Shown here piece after piece: positions 43,132 through 50,530 of a stretch of DNA of 64,000 nucleotides. The stretch is taken from contig NZ_JBMMUF010000004.1 in NCBI RefSeq assembly GCF_049257235.1, forward strand, positions 1-64,000, in the 5' to 3' direction. The stretch is from Pseudoalteromonas sp049257235 (GTDB taxonomy: Bacteria > Pseudomonadota > Gammaproteobacteria > Enterobacterales > Alteromonadaceae). The position numbers and the translations under genes were made by a program. Position 1 is the first letter of the stretch; each line of letters starts with the position of its first letter. Under the pieces are notes generated by a model. That model was given only the letters and a program-made list of their open reading frames with translations. It did no database searches and was not told the DNA's origin.

Positions 43132-43446
43132 TCAGTGGTCATTTTGGGGCTCAATCATTACCCGCTTTACTAGGGATAAAAGTGCGGCCGCGACACCAGA
43201 TACAAAAATAAATTGGCCAAGCATCATCAGCATCAGTTTTGGCCAAAAATTAATTTCTTCAGTAAAAAGTGGGTGCCACACATACACTAATGACATATTT
43301 GCTGGCCACAGTATGACGTGAACTCCCGGCATTGGGCCGCCCCAATGCGCCCATAAATTCCAGCTCAATGTAAAAGCGCATAATCCAACAATGACGGCAA
43401 GCAGGCCAACGAACACAGCCACGCAAAGGGTATTGAGCTTATTCAT
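43132..43446 (-). CDS. Small membrane protein, unknown function
   Basis: The 104-residue protein has an N-terminal hydrophobic helix (about 8-30), a tryptophan-rich central part (WNLWAHWGGPMPG, VILWPANMSLVYVWHPLF) and a second helix (about 68-92), ending in a charged tail. The amino acid pattern looks coding, but no good ribosome site precedes the ATG. The gene begins immediately beside the repeat element at 43483-43620, which may supply its promoter. No family is recognised. Confidence 0.65.
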   Translation of the reverse strand: MNKLNTLCVAVFVGLLAVIVGLCAFTLSWNLWAHWGGPMPGVHVILWPANMSLVYVWHPLFTEEINFWPKLMLMMLGQFIFVSGVAAALLSLVKRVMIEPQNDH

Positions 43447-43482
43447 AAATGTATCTGTAACTAGGTTATGCTGTATGCCCGT

Positions 43483-43620
43483 TTACGTATTGATAGCGCA
43501 ATACAAAGGACTTACATGTTTGCGTTCGTGTGCTAGTGCGGTGAGTAAACTAATGCGGGCGTCTGGCCTTTGCGCCGAGTATTCATAGGTCACACCAAGG
43601 GTCACACCTCAGGTCACACT
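43483..43620 (-). repeat. Repeat element with 40-codon frame and 12-bp tandem repeats
   Basis: On the plus strand GGTCACAC occurs at 43588, 43600 and 43612, exactly every 12 bases. On the minus strand a frame from GTG at 43605 to the stop at 43483 encodes 40 residues: VTLGVTYEYSAQRPDARI, then SLLTALAHERKHVSPLY and a short tail. I recall this peptide as recurring in many small hypothetical proteins of Pseudoalteromonas, Vibrio and Shewanella, which suggests an interspersed DNA repeat and not a gene. No ribosome site is present. It fills the gap between ubiK and a small membrane gene. Confidence 0.65.
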
Positions 43621-43634
43621 CGACGCCCAAGATA

Positions 43635-43904
43635 TTACTCGTCAGACGCTGCGTTTTGCGCGGCCAGCGCTGCTTCTAACGCCGCTACCTTTTGCTCAAG
43701 AGCAGTGAGTTTCTCACGAGTACGCACCAGTACTTGGCTCTGAATATCAAACTCTTCACGGCTGACAAAATCCATCTCTGAAAGCTTGTTTTGCAGTACT
43801 TGCTTGGTTTTGGACTCGAAGTTTTCAGCTAAATCACGCATCCCCTTTGGCATGTTGTTACCAATTTGACGAGCGATTTCTTCAATTTTACTAGGGTTAA
43901 TCAT
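43635..43904 (-). CDS. ubiK: Ubiquinone biosynthesis accessory factor UbiK
   Basis: From the ATG at 43904 (AGGAG 8 bases upstream) the protein has 89 residues; an upstream in-frame ATG was rejected. It begins MINPSKIEEIARQIGNNMP and ends in a leucine-zipper-like coiled coil (KLTALEQKVAALEAALA), the BMFP architecture of E. coli UbiK/YqiC (96 residues). It assists aerobic ubiquinone synthesis as part of the Ubi complex and binds lipids. Confidence 0.93.
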   Translation of the reverse strand: MINPSKIEEIARQIGNNMPKGMRDLAENFESKTKQVLQNKLSEMDFVSREEFDIQSQVLVRTREKLTALEQKVAALEAALAAQNAASDE

Positions 43905-44063
43905 CACTGTACTCCTATCTGTGTATGCCCTAAGTGTAACTAATTTAATGCGCACTCGGGATAGTTAATGCCGACTTTATTAAAATATTGCCTGCTACCG
44001 CGGCTGTAACCAAACGATAGATACGCTAAAATGTGCCGTTCAATGTGATTTAGATAAGTGTTT

Positions 44064-46076
44064 ATGAAGCTCAATCCCCAGCAAAATGAAGCGGTAAAGT
44101 ACATCAGTGGTCCATGCCTTGTGTTAGCAGGAGCAGGCTCAGGTAAAACCCGTGTAATTACTAATAAAATCGCTCACTTGGTGCAAAATTGTCAGTATCA
44201 GGCGCGAAACATTGCTGCGGTAACTTTTACCAACAAAGCTGCGCGTGAAATGCGTGAGCGAGTGGCCCAAACCTTGGGAAAACAAGAAGCCAAAGGTTTA
44301 TGGGTATCCACATTTCACACTCTGGGGTTAGAGATAATCAAAAAGGAGCTGAAAACGCTAGGCTTCAAAGCTGGTTTCTCACTGTTTGACGACCAAGACA
44401 CTAATCAATTGTTGAATGAGCTCACAGACGATGAGCTCAAAGGCGATAAAGACTTACTTAATGCACTGAAAACGCAGATAAGTGACTGGAAAAACGAACT
44501 TATTTTGCCTCAGCACGCAATTGCAGCAGCACGCGAGCCACAAAAAGCACTCTTTGCTCAGCTGTACGCGCGATATCAAACTCAATTACGTGCTTATAAC
44601 GCTATGGACTTTGATGATCTCATTATGATCCCTACGTTATTACTCGGTTCTAATGCTGAGGTTCGTGATCGCTGGCAGGACCGTTTTCGTTATTTGCTGG
44701 TGGATGAGTATCAAGATACCAATACCAGCCAATACCAGCTCGTGAAACTACTGGTAGGTCAACGGGCTCGTTTTACTGTGGTGGGTGATGATGATCAGTC
44801 CATTTATTCATGGCGTGGTGCTAAGCCTCAGAACCTGGTGCTTTTAAGTAAAGACTTTCCCGGTTTGCGCCTGATTAAGTTGGAGCAAAACTATCGCAGT
44901 GCAGGGCGCATTCTTAAAGCGGCGAATATCCTCATTGCCAATAACCCGCATGTATTTGATAAAAAGCTCTTTAGTGAATTGGGTTACGGTGAGCAAATTA
45001 AGGTCATTGCAACAAAAGACGAAGAGCATGAAGCCGAGCGCGTAGTGGCAGAGATCATTTCCCACAAATTTACTAAGCGTACCAACTTTAAAGATTATGC
45101 GATTTTGTATCGCGGTAACCACCAAGCTAGGGTGTTTGAAAAGGCGCTTATGAGTAACCGCATTCCCTATAAAATCAGTGGTGGTATGTCGTTTTTTGCC
45201 CGTGCAGAAATTAAAGATATGATGGCGTATTTGCGCTTGCTCGTGAACCAAGACGACGACAATGCCTTTTTGCGTATCGTCAACACCCCTAAGCGCGAAA
45301 TTGGTCCGGTAACACTGGAGAAATTAGGCTCACTTGCCAATGAAAAGCACATCAGTTTGTTTGCCGCGTGTTTTGAGCCTGAACTAGCGGGGCGCTTGCA
45401 AGGTCGAGGCTTTAACGCATTGATGGGGTTTGCCCGCTGGGTTGTCGAACTAGCAGATAATGTTCAGCGCAGTGACACCTTAGAAGCAGTGAAAGATTTG
45501 GTGCGTCAAATTAACTACGAAGCCTATTTATATGAGACATCGACCAGCGCTAAAGCGGCAGAGATGCGCATGAAGAATGTGTCGGAGCTGTATCGTTGGA
45601 TCACCGATATGCTCACGGGGGATGCTGATAACCCGGCGTTGACTTTGCCTGAAGTAGTGATGAAATTAACGTTGCGGGACATGATGGAACGCAACGAAGA
45701 AGAAGACCAAAGTGACGCGGTGCAACTGCTGACCCTGCATGCATCAAAAGGCTTGGAGTACCCTTATGTATTTATGGTGGGCATGGAAGAGGGCTTATTG
45801 CCACACCAAAGCAGTATTGATGAAGATAACGTCGAAGAAGAACGTCGTTTGGCTTATGTAGGGATCACTCGAGCACAGCAAGAATTGATCATGACTTATG
45901 CTAAAAATCGTCGTCAGTTTGGTGAGATGATAACGCCCGAGATCAGTCGCTTTGTGGAGGAGTTGCCACAACAAGATTTGGCATTTGAAGCACGAAAAGC
46001 ACCGCAAAATCAAGAGCAGAGAATGCAGCAAGGGCAGGCACGAGTTGCCAATTTGCGCGCTATGCTAAAGAAGTAA
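44064..46076 (+). CDS. rep: ATP-dependent DNA helicase Rep
   Basis: From the ATG at 44064 the protein has 670 residues. Superfamily 1A motifs are clear: I GAGSGKTRVITNK, II VDEYQDTN, III VVGDDDQSIYSWRGA, IV EQNYRS, V LHASKGLEYPYVF and VI EERRLAYVGITRA. The sequence follows E. coli Rep closely, including MKLNPQQNEAV at the start, and not UvrD. Rep clears protein roadblocks ahead of replication forks. Its 3' end overlaps the convergent GGDEF gene by 17 bases. Confidence 0.97.
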   Translation: MKLNPQQNEAVKYISGPCLVLAGAGSGKTRVITNKIAHLVQNCQYQARNIAAVTFTNKAAREMRERVAQTLGKQEAKGLWVSTFHTLGLEIIKKELKTLGFKAGFSLFDDQDTNQLLNELTDDELKGDKDLLNALKTQISDWKNELILPQHAIAAAREPQKALFAQLYARYQTQLRAYNAMDFDDLIMIPTLLLGSNAEVRDRWQDRFRYLLVDEYQDTNTSQYQLVKLLVGQRARFTVVGDDDQSIYSWRGAKPQNLVLLSKDFPGLRLIKLEQNYRSAGRILKAANILIANNPHVFDKKLFSELGYGEQIKVIATKDEEHEAERVVAEIISHKFTKRTNFKDYAILYRGNHQARVFEKALMSNRIPYKISGGMSFFARAEIKDMMAYLRLLVNQDDDNAFLRIVNTPKREIGPVTLEKLGSLANEKHISLFAACFEPELAGRLQGRGFNALMGFARWVVELADNVQRSDTLEAVKDLVRQINYEAYLYETSTSAKAAEMRMKNVSELYRWITDMLTGDADNPALTLPEVVMKLTLRDMMERNEEEDQSDAVQLLTLHASKGLEYPYVFMVGMEEGLLPHQSSIDEDNVEEERRLAYVGITRAQQELIMTYAKNRRQFGEMITPEISRFVEELPQQDLAFEARKAPQNQEQRMQQGQARVANLRAMLKK

Positions 46077-48615
46077 TGCTCTCAAGAGGCACTAGCTCAT
46101 CCAGTGCCTCTTGGTGACCTACAAAATAATTGATGCCGTGTGCTTCTAAGCGATCACGGTAATTTAATATATCAGGCCCTTTAGCGATAACTTTGCACTT
46201 ACTTAGTTGTGTTACTGCGAGTACACCTTGGAGCATGTGATCATAGCTTTGGTCCTGCAGTATGCGACGGCTAAAGGTGCTGCTTAGTAGCACACAAAAA
46301 TAAGGTAACTGGGTAAGCGGCCCAAGTTCACAGCGATCACTGGCAAAATCATTGAGGCCTATTTTCACTTCCATAGCCTGCAATGACTCTAAATTTCTCA
46401 ATTGTGTTGAGCTACAAAAGCGCAGTTCTGTTTCAGAAAATAATAAACACAGTTGTGATTTGTTACTTATGTTGTGTAACCAGTGACTCAGATCTTTGAA
46501 ATAGTTTTCATCAAGAAGCAACGTGGAGGCATGAAGTAAAGACACCTGTTTGCCGTGATACTGTGAGAAGCCATGGCGCATGAGGCTGAGCTCAACATGG
46601 GCTAATTCATCGTTGTTACTGGCAAAACGCTTAATTTGCTCAAAACTGATGCTGCCAAGAATCGGATGGTCTGCGAATGCCGATAACACCTGCAATGGTG
46701 CTTGCCCAGTGGGGCTGATGATATCGTGTTTACGATAATGGGTGTGTAAATCCCCAAGGTAATGACGTTCAACATGCTCTTTTTCGCTAATGCTATAACT
46801 GAGCAAAGGATGATAGAACTCATAGCGCCCTTTGCCAGAGTGTTTGGCATAGTACATGGCAGCGTCAGCATCGCGGATAACCTCATCGGTATGGCTGTAG
46901 TCCTGATGGCTATAGGTTATACCTATGCTCGCCCCGCTTTGAATGCATGTTCCTTCGTGACAAAACTGCTGCTGCATCACTGCAATAATGCGCTTTGCGA
47001 CGTCTTCAGCTTGCTCTTTGTCGTTGAGTTGCGAGAGCAATACTACGAATTCATCACCACCTAGGCGGGCTATTAAGTCATGCTCGCGAATACATTGCTT
47101 TAGCTTATTCGCTACGGCGATAAGGAATTGGTCACCGAATTGGTGGCCTAATTGATCATTTATTTCTTTAAACTTATCTAAATCAATAAATAAAACCGCA
47201 AAATGCTGCTCTGGAAAGCGCTGGTAATGTTGCATTGTGCGCTCTAGCTGAGACAGAAATAAACTACGATTGGGTAACCCGGTAAGCGCGTCGTGGTGAG
47301 CATCATGATATAACTGTTGCTCAATTTTACGACGCTCATCAATTTGCAGCTGTAGATGCATATTTGCTTGGCGCAGTTCACGTGTTTTTTCTGCAACACG
47401 TAACTCCAGCTCTTGGTGACTTTTGCGCAAAGCTTGTTGTGACAACTGATTCTGCAAAACATTGGCGACTTGGTTGGAGACGTAAGCAATGAGTTCCATG
47501 TCGTCTTGGGTAAATTCATATTTGTCGTTATAGGCCTGACAAGCAATGAGTCCTATGACTCCCTGCGCGGTTTTCAGTGGCGCGCCAAGCCAGCTGCTGC
47601 ATCGAGTTTGATTAGTATGAATGCTATTGGCTACAAGCCCTTCTTGCATCAGCTCTTGTGCGCGTTCTTTGTTGATCAATTGGCATTGTTTGGTGGTAAG
47701 CACCAGCTCACTGTAGCCTTTAGCAAAGGTTCGAGGGCTAAAATCATCATCGTTTTCATCTACGGCGTAAGGAAAACTCAACCAGTTATTGTCTTTGTCA
47801 TGTAATGCAATAAATAGATTGTCTGCATAGGTAATTGATTTAATGATTTGATGTAGATGGAAATAGACATCGTCCATATTAATCGCTTGAGTGGCTAGCT
47901 CCGCGATTTGGAACAAGGTTTGTTGGCACTCAAGCGCTTTTTTACGCTGTGCGATTTCTTCATTGAGCGCAGCATTGCTTTGAGTCAGTGCCAGCGTTCG
48001 CTGTTTCACCTGACTTTCTAATAGCTCGCGCTTTTTAACCCTCTCAATTGCGGTAGCCAAATACAGAGCAATCATTTCAAAGAGTTCAATTTGCTCTTGG
48101 CTGTAGCCTTCGTCCTTGTCGTAGCTTTGCGACACCATGACCCCGATAACATCATCGTCTTGGTATACCGGAACACCTAACCAGTGTTCAGATGGTGTAC
48201 CTAGTAGCTTAAACTTACCTTGCTTGGCTCCTTGAGCCATGGTTTCACTGCTAAAGTAGGCGGTCGCTTTGGAATGAAATACGTAACCAGTCACACTTTG
48301 TTCAAATTGTTTGTGAGAGAGCTGCGGATGGTTGTTGGGATCTTTTTGGTCAACAAAGTAAGACAGCTCTAACAAACCAGACTCAGGGTCTTTAAGCACA
48401 ACATAAAAATTCTTACTAGGCACGTAATCGGCAAGAAGTTGACGAATAGCAGGATAAAAAGAATGTAAATCTGGATGGGTACTAGCTTGCTCTGAGAGCC
48501 TGATTAACGCGTGCTGGACATGGTGTTGCTGTTTATATTGCTGCAGCAACTTCTTTAAGCGCTTGTTTATTTTGCGCAATGTTATTTCTGAACACTCATC
48601 CACTGAACGCGTCAT
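46060..48615 (-). CDS. GAF-GAF-GGDEF protein with EAL remnant
   Basis: The 851-residue cytoplasmic protein has GAF domains at about 35-195 and 235-395, a coiled coil (395-435) and a GGDEF domain (440-600). The active site RLGGDEF is intact (GGDEF 519-523) and the inhibitory RxxD site is present at 510-513. The last 200 residues resemble an EAL domain stripped of catalytic residues: KIGLNDFAS in place of the DDFGTG segment and VIAKGPD in place of VIAEGVE. It should make cyclic di-GMP in response to a GAF-bound ligand; phosphodiesterase activity is not expected. No signal peptide or membrane helix is present. Confidence 0.9.
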   Translation of the reverse strand: MTRSVDECSEITLRKINKRLKKLLQQYKQQHHVQHALIRLSEQASTHPDLHSFYPAIRQLLADYVPSKNFYVVLKDPESGLLELSYFVDQKDPNNHPQLSHKQFEQSVTGYVFHSKATAYFSSETMAQGAKQGKFKLLGTPSEHWLGVPVYQDDDVIGVMVSQSYDKDEGYSQEQIELFEMIALYLATAIERVKKRELLESQVKQRTLALTQSNAALNEEIAQRKKALECQQTLFQIAELATQAINMDDVYFHLHQIIKSITYADNLFIALHDKDNNWLSFPYAVDENDDDFSPRTFAKGYSELVLTTKQCQLINKERAQELMQEGLVANSIHTNQTRCSSWLGAPLKTAQGVIGLIACQAYNDKYEFTQDDMELIAYVSNQVANVLQNQLSQQALRKSHQELELRVAEKTRELRQANMHLQLQIDERRKIEQQLYHDAHHDALTGLPNRSLFLSQLERTMQHYQRFPEQHFAVLFIDLDKFKEINDQLGHQFGDQFLIAVANKLKQCIREHDLIARLGGDEFVVLLSQLNDKEQAEDVAKRIIAVMQQQFCHEGTCIQSGASIGITYSHQDYSHTDEVIRDADAAMYYAKHSGKGRYEFYHPLLSYSISEKEHVERHYLGDLHTHYRKHDIISPTGQAPLQVLSAFADHPILGSISFEQIKRFASNNDELAHVELSLMRHGFSQYHGKQVSLLHASTLLLDENYFKDLSHWLHNISNKSQLCLLFSETELRFCSSTQLRNLESLQAMEVKIGLNDFASDRCELGPLTQLPYFCVLLSSTFSRRILQDQSYDHMLQGVLAVTQLSKCKVIAKGPDILNYRDRLEAHGINYFVGHQEALDELVPLESITSLA

Positions 48616-48702
48616 TTATTATTATTGTGTAATTATTGACCATCTAATATTCCACTATTCACACAGAGGGTCAAGAACTATCGTGCGCTTTTCTAGGTAC
48701 GA

Positions 48703-48730
48703 AAAAAGGAGGGCATGCCCTCCTTTTTTA
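48703..48730. terminator. Bidirectional terminator
   Basis: AAAAAGGAGGG and CCCTCCTTTTT pair around CATG. It follows the cytochrome c5 gene on the minus strand. Confidence 0.88.
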
Positions 48731-48753
48731 TAGATTTTTCTGTAAGTTAAGAC

Positions 48754-49143
48754 TTACTTAATCATGAACTCAATGGCTGCCTTGATTTCATCATCAGAAC
48801 AATCCATACACGTACCACGTGGAGGCATTGCATTGAATCCATTGATGGCGTGGTCAAGCATAGTGTCGAAACCTTGAGCGATACGCGGTTCCCAGTCGGC
48901 AGCAGTTTTTGGCGCGCCTAATGCACCAGAGCCATGACATGCAAAACATGACGCTTGGTATACTTGCTCACCGCTGCGAGGGCCAGCAGGGGCTGCGTCA
49001 GCTGCTGCAGCTTGACCAGCTAGGTAAACTTCACCAACAGGTTGAAGACGTGCTTTGATCGCTTCTTCAGTCATAGAGTTGTCGAAAGGCTGTGCGCTAA
49101 CAGCGGTTGATAACAATAACAATGCGGCAGATAGTTTCTTCAT
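48754..49143 (-). CDS. Cytochrome c5
   Basis: The 129-residue protein has a signal peptide (1-18, AVSAQP), a single heme motif CFACH near residue 70 and an axial Met in NAMPPRG near 105. The additional Cys pair CMDC near 112 is characteristic of c5-type cytochromes, in which it forms a disulphide. It is a periplasmic electron carrier, probably feeding a terminal oxidase or reductase. It is a single gene with its own terminator. Confidence 0.92.
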   Translation of the reverse strand: MKKLSAALLLLSTAVSAQPFDNSMTEEAIKARLQPVGEVYLAGQAAAADAAPAGPRSGEQVYQASCFACHGSGALGAPKTAADWEPRIAQGFDTMLDHAINGFNAMPPRGTCMDCSDDEIKAAIEFMIK

Positions 49144-49377
49144 GTTTCTTTGCTCATTCGGATGCTAAAGGTCTTAGAGACCTGTGACGAAATATCGGCA
49201 GATTATAACCCCGCCGAACAATTTATAAAACGTCTAGCCAATATTAATGTGTTAAAAAGTAGACATTTTATGTTTTAGCGCAATCTTTTTCGATTCACGG
49301 GCCAATGCATTGTAAAAAACGGCTAACCCAAGACATGTGCTCGTTAAAAGATAACGCTAAATCGAGCTGCTTTGAGC

Positions 49378-50028
49378 TCAGCTTAGGCTGACGAGCTTGT
49401 TGATTGCCTTTTCAATGCCCGCGGCGGCCTCTTTTACTGAACCCGCCAACATATAAGCTGGAGTAGAAATAACTTTCGCTTGTTCATCCACTACGATGTC
49501 ATCAACTGCGCACTCGACATGTTTAGCGCCGATAGCTTCGATGGCGGCCGCAGTATCGGCATCATGGCCGATGGTTGCTTTTGTACCCTGCGGGTAAATG
49601 TGCGCGATGATAGCTGGGGCGATACAAAGATATGCTGCAGGCTTTGTTTGTTGCGCAAATTCACGGCATACGCGTTCAACATCAGTATTTAGGGTACTGT
49701 GTGCACCTTTTAAGGCAAAGTCACAGAGGTTTTTAGCAGCGCCGAACCCACCTGGTAAAACTAGGGCGTCATAATCATCGACATTCAATTCTTTGAGATC
49801 GAGGATCTCATCTCGTGCGATGCGCGCTGCCTCTTCTAATACGTTGCGCTTTTGCGCTTGTTCTTCGCCTGTCAGGTGGTTGATCACGTGGTATTGGTCA
49901 ACATTAGGCGCGAAACACTGATACTGCGCACCGGCTTGCTCTAAATAGAGTAAAGTGAGCACTGACTCATGAATTTCCGCACCGTCAAATACACCACAAC
50001 CACTGAGAATAATCGCTACCTTAGTCAT
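49378..50028 (-). CDS. elbB: DJ-1/PfpI family glyoxalase ElbB
   Basis: The 216-residue protein begins VAIILSGCGVFDGAEIHES, the ElbB signature, and has LVLPGGFGAAKNLCDFA near 90 and CIAPAIIA with the nucleophilic Cys near 135. ElbB has glyoxalase activity in vitro and was linked to isoprenoid synthesis; its true role is unsettled. The 234-base gap downstream (49144-49377) shows no gene. Confidence 0.93.
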   Translation of the reverse strand: MTKVAIILSGCGVFDGAEIHESVLTLLYLEQAGAQYQCFAPNVDQYHVINHLTGEEQAQKRNVLEEAARIARDEILDLKELNVDDYDALVLPGGFGAAKNLCDFALKGAHSTLNTDVERVCREFAQQTKPAAYLCIAPAIIAHIYPQGTKATIGHDADTAAAIEAIGAKHVECAVDDIVVDEQAKVISTPAYMLAGSVKEAAAGIEKAINKLVSLS

Positions 50029-50530
50029 ACGTAATTTCCTTTAAAACAGTCGAATTTTATCTCTTAAATTTAACACAGCTCGCGTCAATTCTTACATATA
50101 ACTTAATACTAATTGCTGATCATAAAAAAGTTATAAATGATCCCTATGATCTTTGATCTAATGTGCTATTATGCATAGCTGGTTATTTAGATAGGTTGCT
50201 CTAATTGGCACTTACTAAAAATCACTTTCCACAATGGAAGAATAAAATAATAAGAAAATAAGATACGCCGTTTCTTCTTCTTTTCACCTAAAAACATAGA
50301 CTTAAAATCAATCTAGATTCAATTTACTGATTCTGGATTTTTTGTCGTTGTTTTTATCTACAAAGTTATCCACAGGATGTTAGGCAAATATCCGACTCAT
50401 TTTTAGCCATGTTTATAAGTGGAGCAGGACGTGTTTCTATAAATGGGGCGTTGCAAATCTGACTCGTTTTCTCGGCTGCTCTGTGGCATCCTTTGGCTAT
50501 CAAAAATAACTATATTCAGAGTGCTGAAAA
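50029..50530. other. elbB-polA intergenic region
   Basis: No reading frame of note is present. Four GATC sites lie at 50118, 50139, 50148 and 50155. An extended -10 box TGCTATTAT ends at 50172. An imperfect hairpin followed by T lies at 50310-50343 (AATCTAGATTC with GATTCTGGATT, one mismatch and one wobble), so a short RNA of about 165 nt is possible. Two DnaA-box-like sites are at 50354-50374. polA starts at 50531. Confidence 0.5.
50354..50374. promoter_or_regulatory. DnaA boxes upstream of polA
   Basis: TTATCCACA (50366-50374) is a perfect consensus DnaA box, and TTATCTACA (50354-50362) is a one-mismatch neighbour in the same orientation. They lie about 160 bases before the polA start and 200 bases after the Dam-site cluster. 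Confidence 0.6.

Noticed and set aside
50029..50530. Chromosomal replication origin
   Set aside because: GATC cluster and DnaA boxes are suggestive, but only one perfect box is present, there is no convincing AT-rich unwinding array, and dnaA, mnmG and mioC are absent.
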